Assembly: GCA_026770575.1 (NCBI GenBank)
Contig: MU657236.1
Coordinates: 1 to 10,656, forward strand
Length of the DNA: 10,656 bases
Source of the DNA: Pelagophyceae sp. CCMP2097
Lineage: Eukaryota; Sar; Pelagophyceae
Direction of reading: 5' to 3'
The position numbers were made by a program, and so were the translations under genes. Shown here in pieces: positions 1 through 7,760 of this stretch; positions within the stretch are counted from its first letter, which is position 1, and each line of letters starts with the position of its first letter. The notes beneath the pieces are model-generated. The model was not told the origin of the DNA, did no database searches, and worked only from the letters and a program-made list of their open reading frames with translations.

Positions 1-120
1 TCACGCATCCGCCACATGAGGCGCAGCCGCCTTTTATCGTTGTTGGCGGCGCAGCCGCAGTATGAGGCGCAGCTGCCTTATGCTGCCGCCGCAGGAGGCG
101 CAGCCGCCTCACGCATCCAC
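1..120. repeat. GC-rich short hairpin repeats at left edge
   Basis: This stretch is built from variants of one small motif, GAGGCGCAGCCGCCT, each able to fold on itself (GAGGCG pairing with CGCCTC around CAGC). Copies lie near 18-33, 45-60, 64-79 and 95-110; the last is the cleanest, GAGGCGCAGCCGCCTC. The sequence TCACGCATCC occurs at 1-10 and again at 109-118, suggesting a longer unit of about 108 bp that may continue left of the window. No reading frame in it is convincing. It looks like a minisatellite or a dispersed palindromic repeat. The function is unknown. Confidence 0.6.
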
Positions 121-158
121 CGTTTTCTTTTTCAATTGCTTTAAAACAGCTGTTCTTC

Positions 159-426
159 TTAGACCGCGCGCAGTTGTTCATTGGACTCTATGGACAAGCG
201 CTGGGGCTTGTCTATAGGCTCAAAAACGGCGTCTATAGCGCTTTTCCATTTTTGGTGTTCTATTGTACTGCTATGCGCCGCAAGCTTATAGTTTTCGGCG
301 TTTTCCTGAGAGAATTTACACTCAATCGATACCTCTTGACCATACATACACGTACAAACGCACGAGAGGGTTTTGAGAGTACTAGACCCCATCGATCTAC
401 AGCCTCGCGTCAATGTAAAACTATCG
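159..426 (-). CDS. possible exon of an unidentified gene
   Basis: A minus-strand frame stays open from a splice-acceptor-like site (TTTTTTTCAG just above 426) to a TAA at 159-161, about 88 codons. Its composition is more protein-like than its neighbours, with a balanced residue mix, a predicted strand around QEVSIECKF and a helix around HQKWKSAIDAVF. There is no convincing start ATG near the acceptor, so if real it is an internal or last exon; a GT at 163-164 could also serve as a donor. The pattern CKF, then AVF-P, then a terminal L-AV faintly resembles part of the first PCNA-like domain of the checkpoint clamp protein Rad9. That resemblance is by eye and weak. GC content is clearly lower than in the separase gene, so it may belong to a different gene class or be degraded. 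No product is assigned. Confidence 0.25.
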
Positions 427-757
427 CTGAAAAAAACTAAAAGGTTAACAGTAATCTGCGAACGGTGCCTAGCTTACTTTTCTCGACAAAAGCCTTGTCT
501 CGCCGCGGATCACATAGTAATCCAAAAACCGTTGTAAAAAACGTCGAATGACGTTTATCGCTGAAAATGCAGTTTTTCGCGAAACACGCTAAAAATGACA
601 GATTCGGACTCGCCGCGTCAGCGCGCGTCGAATGCGCTAAGTGGCGTCTAAAATTACCAAAGTTTTAAATTTGATGATTTTTGAAAAAATAACGGTGATT
701 TTCGTAAATTGCATTGATTTTCGGACGAAGGGATAAACTTCAAACAGTGCTTAGATA
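427..757. other. AT-rich intergenic stretch without a supported gene
   Basis: The stretch is AT-rich with runs of A and T and no long convincing frame. A minus-strand frame of about 65 codons is open from an AG near 650 to a TAG near 440, but its composition gives no clear support. There is a perfect 7-bp hairpin at 539-556 (AAACGTC, loop GAAT, GACGTTT) and a 12-bp direct repeat (422-433 and 556-567). Further exons of the gene suggested at 159-426 could lie here, but none can be fixed. Confidence 0.4.
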
Positions 758-1072
758 GTGATGGGACTCGGCCCCTGCGGGGCCCTTAGGGCGCGAGCGT
801 CGGTACGGCTGTTGGCACGGTACGATTCATCGCCCGTCCCGATCGGCGCCCCTTCGCCGGCACAGGGCCTCGGGGTACGAGGGGCCTCGCCGGAGGAGAA
901 GTGGGCACCGCCGCCCCGAGCACTCTGCGTCAGAGCGTCGTGAAAGCAGAGCTTCGTCCTGCTCCTCTCTCGCGCGGCGAGCCTTTCACTCGGCGCACTC
1001 ACCGGCGACCTTTGCGCACGCCATCTACGACCCCCCTCCCTCGAACTGCCGCGGGTCCGTCAGTCGGGTCCG
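758..1072. other. GC-rich stretch downstream of separase, no supported gene
   Basis: GC content rises sharply at about 758 and stays high into the separase gene. Frames are open on both strands, as expected at this composition, but none has a recognisable domain or an obvious partner exon. The stretch lies directly after the separase stop codon, so at least part should be its 3' untranslated region. A short inverted repeat, GGCCCC-TGC-GGGGCC, sits at 770-784 next to the composition boundary. I see nothing else that can be assigned. Confidence 0.4.
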
Positions 1073-1078
1073 TCAGTC
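1053..1078. repeat. perfect 13-bp tandem duplication over the separase stop
   Basis: GGGTCCGTCAGTC occurs twice without a gap, at 1053-1065 and 1066-1078. Read on the minus strand, the first unit met by the ribosome supplies the terminal Asp codon and the TGA (1073-1075) that ends separase; the second unit lies in the 3' untranslated region. Confidence 0.9.
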
Positions 1079-4000
1079 GTGTATTAGTCGCTTCCGAGGC
1101 CCTGCCAGCGCGTCTTCGTCGGGCGTGTCGTCGGGCGCGTCGTATCGCTCTGCGTCGGAGGCATGGTCTGCGTCGAAGATTTGATTCAAACTCAACGGCA
1201 CGCCGTAAACCACCGCCGCCGCACCATTTAAATACCGCAGCTTGCACTCCTCCCTCGCCGCCGGCAGCAACGACGCCGCCGACTCTTCGGGCCGTTTTAC
1301 CCAGTTTGCGAGGAGGTTTAAAGTGAGTTTGTCGACGTCGCGATCAGTGACATCCCACAAATTCGCAACGACGCACGGACACCCGTAAGCCAACAAATCC
1401 ACCGCCACCCCCCGCGGTTCCAAAAAACCGTCGCTTCGCAGCCGGCCGCTGCTGCAGCCCATGAGCATGGCGGCAGAGCGCGCATGGCCGACGGGGCGCT
1501 TTTGCGGGAGGTACTGTTGGCCTGCACCGTGACCCATAAACACGTATAAACCTGCCGCCTCCAACGCTTCACGAACCCAAGCCTCATTCGGCGCCGAGCC
1601 CAATTGGCCGCGCCACGACACGGCTGCAGTTCCGGCCGTTTCGGTCGTTTCGGCCGCCACACCGTCGAGGAAGGACTGCATGGCTTCCCTTGTCGGTTGG
1701 AGGTTCCGCTCCGGGTCGACCACGTAACTCACGACCCGCGCCGCACCGCGCGGCGGCTTTGCGGAGCGCCGCCCGACCGAAATGGCAAACGCGACGTGAG
1801 GGACTCTTGTCATTGTGGCCGAGGCGAGAGTGGAGATTGCTTCTATGGGCAACTGTTGGAGCGATTCGTCCAGCGCCAGGACCAGCGCTTCCGTGCGCGG
1901 CGGCGCGGCGCTCCGCGGCGATGCAGCGGTGCGGCGCGGCGCGGCGACACGCGCCGGCGCGGCGCACAGCTCCGGCGTGGCGTTTGCTGCTTCGAGCGCC
2001 GCCTCGACATCGGCGCGGCGCGCCGCGGCGAGGCGCTCGGCGAGGGGCGCCTTCAGGCCGGCCTTGGATAGGCCCAAATCGCCGAGGGCAGCCTTGAGGT
2101 CGGCGACTTTTAAAGAAGGGACCTCGTCGAGCCCCTACCGCTTCGCGTCAAACGTCTTGTCAAACGGTGTGACAACAACGCACCGCTCGCGCGCGGTCGA
2201 CGGCGGCGCGCAGCTCCGCGGCGCCGGCGTCGTCGTCGTCGCGCGTGCTGGCCGTGTCGTCGCTCTCGCCGCCGTCTTCCTCTCCCTCGCCGCCCTCATC
2301 CTCCGCATCGCCCGCCGCCCGCCGGAGCGTCGCGAAAATGTTGTCGAGCGTCTCCGCGTCGAGCTTGGCCCGCGTGGCGTGCTCGAGGAACCTGTGATCG
2401 GGGGCGGATTTGCCCACGTAGGGACGTAAGAAGTTTCGAGCTTGCTCCCGCCGAGCGTCGTCAAACGGATCCCCCGCCGCTCCAACGCACCACCGCACGT
2501 CGCCGTCCGCGGCGTCTGCTTTGAGGGCGGCGAGGCAGAGTTGGACGACCTCTCTGGAAATGTGCGGTCCGACGGCGTCCACGGCGCGGTCCAGACGTGC
2601 GTCGATTGCTGCGGCCGGCTGGAGCATGAGTTTGAGAGGCCCGAGCCAGTTTTGCTCAAAGTCGCGGACGATGCTTTCGATGTCGGAATCGAGAGCGCGG
2701 CGTTGATTCCACCAATCGTTTTTGAAGGCCTCTGCGTCGCCTTCCGCCCGCTGTTTCAGCTGATCCGACGCCCTCTGCAGCGTCTCGGATAAAAGCGCCG
2801 CCGGCGAGGCGCTGGCGTTGCCCGGGCGAGGGCGCCACCAGCTGCCGGGTAACTTTCGCGAGACGTTGACGGCGCCGCACCCGTCCGTCTCCAAACGTGA
2901 CGCTACCACATGCCCCGTCGGCGAGACGCAGACGCCGCAGACGACCCAGTCCAGGTCCCAGGCATTGGTTGCGGGTCTTCGGGCAGAGCGGAACGTCTTG
3001 AGGGCGGAATCGACTCGCACGTCAAACTCGCGCAGCGCTTCCACAAGCGGCGGCGCCGCGCCGTGGGCGTCGGCGAAGACCACCGCGCGCTGCGTCACGC
3101 CGAGCGACGAGTGGACCTGCGCACTTTACGTTTGGCGGAGAAGCGGCGAAGGGGCGGATGGCGGGCAAATGTGCTCCAAAAAGGTCGCACAAGCAGCGCG
3201 ATCAAATAATCGTCGTCGGCGTCTTCCGAGTCCTGGAGCAGCGCAACGGCGAGCGCGCGCGCCGCGTTGCGCACGAGCTTGAAGGCTTCCAACGCGCGCG
3301 CGAGCACCTATCAAAAGAGCGCGTCGAACGACAGTACGAGAGATGGTACAAACGGTCGAAAGGCGCCCGCCCAGCGAACCGATTCCAGTACGCGGAAGCG
3401 GGGGCGCGCACCAAAGCATTCGCTAAAAGCTTTGCAGCCTCGCCTCGCCTCGCTCCGTCCGAGGCCGTGGCGAGGATTAAGCGGCCGAGGCGGTAGCGGA
3501 GGACGGCGCGGTCCAGCGCCGGCGAGGCTTGGGGGAGCGCGGCGCGGTAGAGGCGTTCCGCCTTATGTAAATCGCCCGAGAGTTCGCAGCACCGCGCGAC
3601 GCGCCAGGCCAGCGCCGGTGCGCGTCGCGCGTAGACCGCGCCAGCGGTGGAAACGCCAAAGGCCTTAGGTGCGAAATCGTCGAGATTGGAAGCGGCTGCT
3701 GATGCTTGAGCGTAGAAACCAAGAGCTTCATCAAACTGGCCCAGACTCCTTTTCCCATCGCCGTGCACCATGAGCGCGTCGACGCCGGATACGAGTGCCT
3801 CGATGCTCCACGAAACGCTGCGCGGCACCGCTGAGCCGGCGGCAAAAGAGGCCGCAGAGGCGTCGATCGGAAAGTCGTAGAGGGGAAACTCGTCCAATAA
3901 ACGATCCATCCGGTGCTGCGCCAGCAGAACCAACGAGACGACGACGGCCTCGCCCGACCAGCAATGCGCCGCGCAAAGCGGCGAGGCCGTTTGGGAGCCC

Positions 4001-7000
4001 GTCGGCGACGATGCGCTGCGCGGAGGGAGCAGCGCAGAGGCCACGTCCTTCGCCTTTGCGGCGTACGAGAGCGCGCGCGCCGCGTCGCCCTTGACGAACC
4101 TGACGACGATGTTGAAGGAGCCGTCGAAAGGACGGACAAGCAGTCGAAGGACTGCTTCACTGGGGAAAAGGGATCAAAGGACGGACGACGGCTTACCAGA
4201 GCTCTGCCTTTTTCTGGAGCGCGTCTGCTCTCGCGCGCGCTCGGCCGGCGCGCGACGGCGGCCGGGCCTCGCTGAGGAGGCCAAGGACTGCGGCGTCGAG
4301 GCCTGCCGCCGCCTGCCTCGGCGGCGGAGCCCCGGCGAGGAGGCTGGCGATCTGCGCGAGGGCCTCCGCGGCTCCGGCGGCGTCGCCCCGCACGGCCCAG
4401 TGCGCCTCATAGGCTAACAAAGCGCCTCGGACTGCTCCGAGCGACGTTTTTGAGGCCAGCGAAGTCGCAACGTCGATGGCCCCGAAGACATCTTCTCTTT
4501 TGCAGACGTCGCCTTGGCACAATCCGCCGCCGGCGTGCGCCGCTGCGATCGCCGCGCGCGCGAGCGCCTCGAGCGCCTCGAGCGGCTCACGAGTCGCAGC
4601 GGGGATCTGTGCTTCTGCGAGACTCACAAAGCCACCGCGCGCAAAGGCGAGCGCGGCCGCGGCGGCCGCGACCCGGTAGGCGAGCTTCGTCCCGCCGAAT
4701 ATGCCGACGAGCTTTGAAGCGCAGAAATCCGCACAAACATCGTTTCGGGCCATGGACGTATCCCGCAGCCTCGAAACAGCCCCAAGCGCCCGCAGCCGAG
4801 ATGCCTCGGACCACCAAAACGAGCCAGCGCGCCGGTCCGCTGAGGCGGCGCCCTCGTCCGCCTTGCCCTCGTCTAATAGGGTCAACGCGAGGTCTGCGAC
4901 TTTTTCAAACGACCCTAAAGCGTCGAGGCGCCACCTCTGCTCGTCGTCGCCTTCAAAAGTCTGCAGCAGTGCCGCCGCGTGCGCGCGCACGCTGAGAGCA
5001 GCGAGCGACGGCCCAGCAGCCGCTTCGGCGACGTCGAACGCCCGTCGCGCGTCCTTCCGAGACCGGTCCGAAAGCCCGAGCCGGTGCGCCGCCTCGGCGC
5101 ACTCGAGCAGGCACCGCGCCACGCACGGCTCGTCGGCGCCTTGGTCCGAGCGCTTTTCTTCAAAGGCGATAACACTTTCATAAAGCGTCATGCACCGCGC
5201 CGCGACGCCGTCCTCGCGCGCGGAAGCGTCGATGGCCTCGAGCGCCGAAGCGGCACCGCGCAGCGCCCCGGAAATTGCCGCGGCGTCGCCGGCGGCGTGA
5301 GCGAGGCTTTTGCAGAGTCTTTCCGCTGAATGCGGCGCGGCCGCGACACATCTGCGCGCCGCGTCTGCCGCCTGCGATTTAAGCGAAATGCCGCACGCCG
5401 CCACCGCGCACTCGATGTAGACGTCCGCCGCCGAGTCCACGCCCGGCGCGCCCTCTGCGCACCCAGCTTCTGCTGCGACTAAAGCGTCTGCGTGCATCAT
5501 GAGCGCCACGACGCGCCGTTCCCCAACGCTCAGTGCCGCCGCGACGCGCAGAGCGTCCGCCGCTTGCGCGTGCTGCCCACAGGCTCGTAAAACTCGCGCG
5601 CCGGCCTGCAGCGCCGCGGCAACGCGCGCCGACGTGGCAGGGCAGCCGTCGGCCGCTGCTGCGACGCCAACTGCCGTTGCGACGTGCTCCACCGCGGTGT
5701 CGGCGGCCCCCGGGCGCGGCGACCTCGCCGCCAACGCCGCGGCGCGGCAGCCGGCGTCGGCGGCGGCGGCTGCGGCTGCGAAACGCAGTGCGGGCGTACC
5801 CTCAAAAGCGACAACTGCAGCGCATTTCGCGAGTCGCTCGAGCCCTCGCTCCCACGGCGCTTCCGCTGCCCCACCGGCCGCGAGCGCGGCGACGCGTGAC
5901 ATGGCGCGCCACCCGGCCTCGCAGTCTGCGGCGTCGAGGACCGACTGCGCGTCAAAGCCGTCGATGGCTTTTTGAAGAGCGTCGCCGTCCTTTGTCGTCA
6001 CTACGCAAGACGCCCAGACGCACGCCAGCGCCACCTATTAAGCCCATGCCCACGCGGGCGGATACGCTCGAGGGCGGGGGCCTCTTTGGCAGTTTTGAAT
6101 CGGGAAATTTTGAATCGCATTGGATACGCCGCCACCAAAGGACGCCGCAGACGCACGTGGCGCTTTTCGTGCGCGCAGCTCTCGAGGCGTTCGACGAGGC
6201 CGTCGAAGACTTGCCGCCGGAAATCGCATAGCCCGGCCTCTGCCGCCTGTGGTGGAGGCATCATGAAGAAACGCGTGCCGCAAAAACACGAGAAACGAAA
6301 AAAAACAGAAACGCACCGCCGCCGCGTGCTTCGCTCCAAAGTCGGCGTACGCCGGCGCGTCCTCGTCGGCGAGACGCCACAGGAGCGGCAAAACGGCGGC
6401 GTACGCGGCGCAGCGCAACCTGACGATGTTTTTAATGAGGCGCGCTATGGATAGAATCAAGGCTTACTTCGCTTCCCTCGGCCGTTGCTTGGCGTGCATC
6501 GCCGCCGCGCGCCGGACCTATGGAGGCCGTTCCGCTGTGTTGAAACGTTGGAGTGACGCGCCTCCGTTGCCGCGTCGCGCGCGGATGCGTGCCGAGCCGT
6601 CGCAGTCGCCGAAACAACGCGGATATCCAGCGCCGCGTCGAAACGCTGCGATGCATCCAGCTGCGCCGCCTGAGAACGACGTCGACGCGGCGGGCGAGGC
6701 GGCGTCGGCTTTTCAAATGCAAAGTTCCTTGCGCAAAGTTTCAGAGACGCCGCGTAGATCTTACGGCTTTGCCAAGCACGCTCCTACGCCGCGCGTCAAC
6801 GGCGTCGGAGGTGGCGTCGCGGGGGCACCTGAGCTGTTGGTAGTACTTTTGGCCGTCGACTCCCTTTTCGGCCTTCGCCGCGCCGTCCACGCCCTTGGCG
6901 CCGTCCACGGCCTCGGCTGCGCCGTTGTCGTTTCCGTGCGCGGCGAGCGCTACGGCCTTGCGGCCGGATTGCATGGCGGCGATCCATGCGGCGCAAGTGC

Positions 7001-7683
7001 TTGCGCGATTTGGGAAGTCAACAGAGATGGCGTCACCCGCGTCGCCCCCCGCTCCCCCAAGCCCGCTGACGAGGCCGTTCAGGCAGGCCCCCGCCATCAC
7101 CGTCGCCAGCGCAAACGTCGCGGAAGACGCGCCGCCTAAGGCGGGGCGGTGAAGGCTGCGGCTGCGGCGCGGGCTGCGCGGGCTGCGGCGCGGGCTGCAC
7201 GGGCTGCGCACCTCGCGCGTCTCCGCGAGCCTCGAGCGCGTCCACCAGCCTTTCGACATCCGCATTTCGATGCAGCTTCGCACCGCGGCCGATTCCGCGG
7301 TAGAGGAGCTTCTCGACGGTGAGGTCCGGTGCGAGGCCTGCGTCTCGGCGTGTGTGTGCGTCGAAGCGTCAAGCGACGCGCACCTTGCGCTTTTACTTCT
7401 TCAAGGTCCTTCAGCAAAGCGTCGAGCGCTTGCGGCCCGTCGGCCGCAAAGGCGTGGGAGAGGGATTCGAGCATCAGGCCATCGACGGGCTCAACAACGA
7501 GCGCGCATCGTCTGCTGGAACTGCAGGGACGGACCCTGAAAAACAAACGGTGGGCCGGAACCGCATGGACTGAACACACACAGGCCCGGAGTCGAAATCC
7601 AAACGGCGATCCTCAGGCGCCGCTCCCAAGGGCAAATCGCCAGAGGGCCGGGATTGAACTCCGTCCGTCGTTCGGGAAGCCAT
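1073..7683 (-). CDS. ESP1: separase (peptidase C50), 12-exon gene model
   Basis: Separase is the cysteine protease that cleaves the cohesin kleisin (Scc1/Rad21) to release sister chromatids at anaphase; in studied species securin holds it inactive until then. Exons, 5' to 3': 7683-7580, 7535-7384, 7337-7212, 7135-6765, 6669-6518, 6419-6317, 6246-6157, 6034-4197, 4159-3412, 3307-3191, 3116-2184, 2134-1073. All introns are GT-AG, all junction phases agree, and the sum is 1,931 codons plus TGA, within the family range (yeast about 1,630, human about 2,120). Order: helical-repeat N-terminal and middle part; a WLGPLK motif near residue 1424; an acidic linker; a SAP-like motif (1584-1618); the protease domain (1662-1892) with His1780 and Cys1805. 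The chosen start is an ATG at 7683. An alternative ATG at 6499 would give a shorter protein. Everything from 6034 down is firm; the seven 5' exons are inferred from splice sites and phase. Confidence 0.9.
1193..1885 (-). other. separase protease domain (C50 catalytic core)
   Basis: The domain opens with LVLALDESLQQLPIEAI, the conserved strand-helix entry of separases, followed by SYVVDPERNLQPT, which matches the family Y-(N/D)-P-x-x-(D/N)-L-x-x-T pattern. The catalytic histidine lies in YVFMGHGAGQQYL (codon 1529-1531) and the catalytic cysteine in LMGCSSGRL (codon 1454-1456), 25 residues apart. The conserved CVVANLWDVTDRDVDKLT follows, and the fold closes with AAVVYGVPL. No key residue is missing, so the enzyme should be active. 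About 38 further residues, rich in Asp near VPLSLNQIFDADHASD, form a polar tail to the stop. Confidence 0.95.
2015..2119 (-). other. SAP-like motif inside separase
   Basis: Residues 1584-1618 of the model begin PSLKVADLKAALGDLGLSKA and continue with GLKAPLAERLAAARR. This fits the SAP consensus well: a leading Leu, then V-x-x-L-(K)-x-x-L, a Gly-Leu turn, a second Gly two to three residues later, K-x-x-L and a closing R-L. SAP motifs are roughly 35-residue helix-turn-helix elements that bind AT-rich or scaffold-attachment DNA in proteins such as SAF-A, Acinus and PIAS. It starts five residues into the last exon, just after an intron, and is followed by a basic Ala/Pro/Arg linker before the protease domain. 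Its DNA-binding role here is inference. Confidence 0.7.
2229..2309 (-). other. acidic low-complexity linker in separase
   Basis: About 27 residues (1537-1563) consist almost only of Asp, Glu, Gly and Ser, with the segment EGEEDGGESDDTASTRDDDD. It lies between the conserved helical substrate-binding region and the SAP-like motif. The Ser/Thr residues next to acidic ones resemble casein-kinase-2-type sites. In characterised separases the loop at about this position is disordered and holds regulatory or self-cleavage sites. Whether it does so here is inference. Confidence 0.7.
2310..3116 (-). other. separase region ahead of the acidic linker
   Basis: This is most of exon 11 (residues 1268-1536). 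It opens with SSLGVTQRAVVFADAHG and contains RALDSDIESIVRDFEQNW followed by LGPLKLMLQP. The latter matches the family hallmark of a helix with D-x-E-x-x-W-L-G-P-(W/L)-K just before the catalytic half, part of the substrate-binding domain in solved separases. The exon uses an acceptor at 3117-3118 and a GTGCGT donor just below 2184, both in phase 0. Confidence 0.8.
3191..6034 (-). other. separase helical-repeat (superhelix) region
   Basis: Exons 8-10 encode residues 367-1267, nearly all Ala-rich amphipathic helices. Segments such as LAWRVARCCELSGDLHKAER look like tetratricopeptide-type helix pairs. In known separases this part forms the large superhelix that binds securin and holds the protease in check; its sequence is poorly conserved, so the assignment rests on position and helix content. 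Exon 8 is one long open exon of 1,838 nt (4197-6034). Exon 9 (3412-4159) follows a 37-nt intron and exon 10 (3191-3307) is 39 codons. Acceptor AGs are at 6035-6036, 4160-4161 and 3308-3309 on the plus-strand scale. Confidence 0.75.
4160..4196 (-). other. 37-nt intron in separase
   Basis: The sequence begins GTAAGC and ends in a pyrimidine-rich CCCTTTTCCCCAG. Removing it joins CTC TG with T GAA, giving a Cys codon and keeping both flanking long frames open. Without splicing, a TAA inside the donor stops the frame at once. It is the shortest intron in the gene and the best supported. Confidence 0.85.
6157..7683 (-). other. modelled 5' exons of the separase gene
   Basis: Seven short exons (7683-7580, 7535-7384, 7337-7212, 7135-6765, 6669-6518, 6419-6317, 6246-6157) join into one frame that enters exon 8 in phase 0. 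Support: plausible helical protein such as LMLESLSHAFAADGPQALDA and VERLVDALEARGDARG, good GT-AG sites, and matching phase at each of seven junctions, which chance would rarely give. Weak points: the fifth intron uses a poor GTCCGG donor, the first exon is Pro/Asp-rich without a domain, and the N-terminus of separases is too variable to confirm by eye. It could instead be a separate upstream gene, with separase starting at the ATG at 6499. Confidence 0.5.
7136..7211 (-). other. GC-repeat intron 3 of separase
   Basis: This 76-nt intron starts GTGCGC and ends CCGCCTTAG. Its body is a run of GCAGCCCGCGC-like units that would read as Pro-Gln-Ala repeats if translated. Retention would shift the frame and end the protein at about 7033. 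The exons on both sides join in phase 1 to make a Gly codon. Confidence 0.55.
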
Positions 7684-7722
7684 GTGGGACCGCAGGCAGG
7701 TCCAGACGAAAGGTCCAAGATT

Positions 7723-7760
7723 GTTATATCTCAATAAGATAAAATTAAAACGCCCTAAAA
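7723..7760 (-). promoter_or_regulatory. AT-rich possible core promoter of separase
   Basis: An isolated AT-rich patch sits 40-75 bases upstream of the proposed ATG in otherwise GC-rich DNA. On the minus strand it contains GATATAAC (7723-7730), loosely TATA-like, next to a small inverted repeat (TATCT at 7727-7731, AGATA at 7737-7741). The assignment depends on the 7683 start being right. Confidence 0.2.

Noticed and set aside
901..1326. Plus-strand frame of 141 codons
   Set aside because: It overlaps the conserved separase 3' end on the other strand and is Arg/Pro/Thr-rich, as expected of the antisense of a GC-rich gene.
1604..2429. Several long plus-strand frames opposite separase
   Set aside because: They are low-complexity Arg/Ala/Gly translations of the antisense strand, with no domain and no agreement with the separase codon pattern.
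6784..6828. An extra 45-nt intron (GTGCCC...GTAG) splitting exon 4
   Set aside because: It would leave a 19-nt exon. Its length is a multiple of three and it has no stop, so reading through is simpler.
7212..7535. Pentatricopeptide-repeat reading of the upstream exons
   Set aside because: Segments such as LLKDLEEVKAQGLAPD resemble a PPR unit, but only one partial unit is visible, and helical repeats are expected in the separase N-terminus.
7474..7680. Full-length minus frame from the 7683 ATG to 7474 as a separate 69-codon gene
   Set aside because: Its first 34 codons splice in phase to the next exon, and its tail runs through a pyrimidine-rich acceptor. Exon 1 of separase is a better explanation, though not certain.
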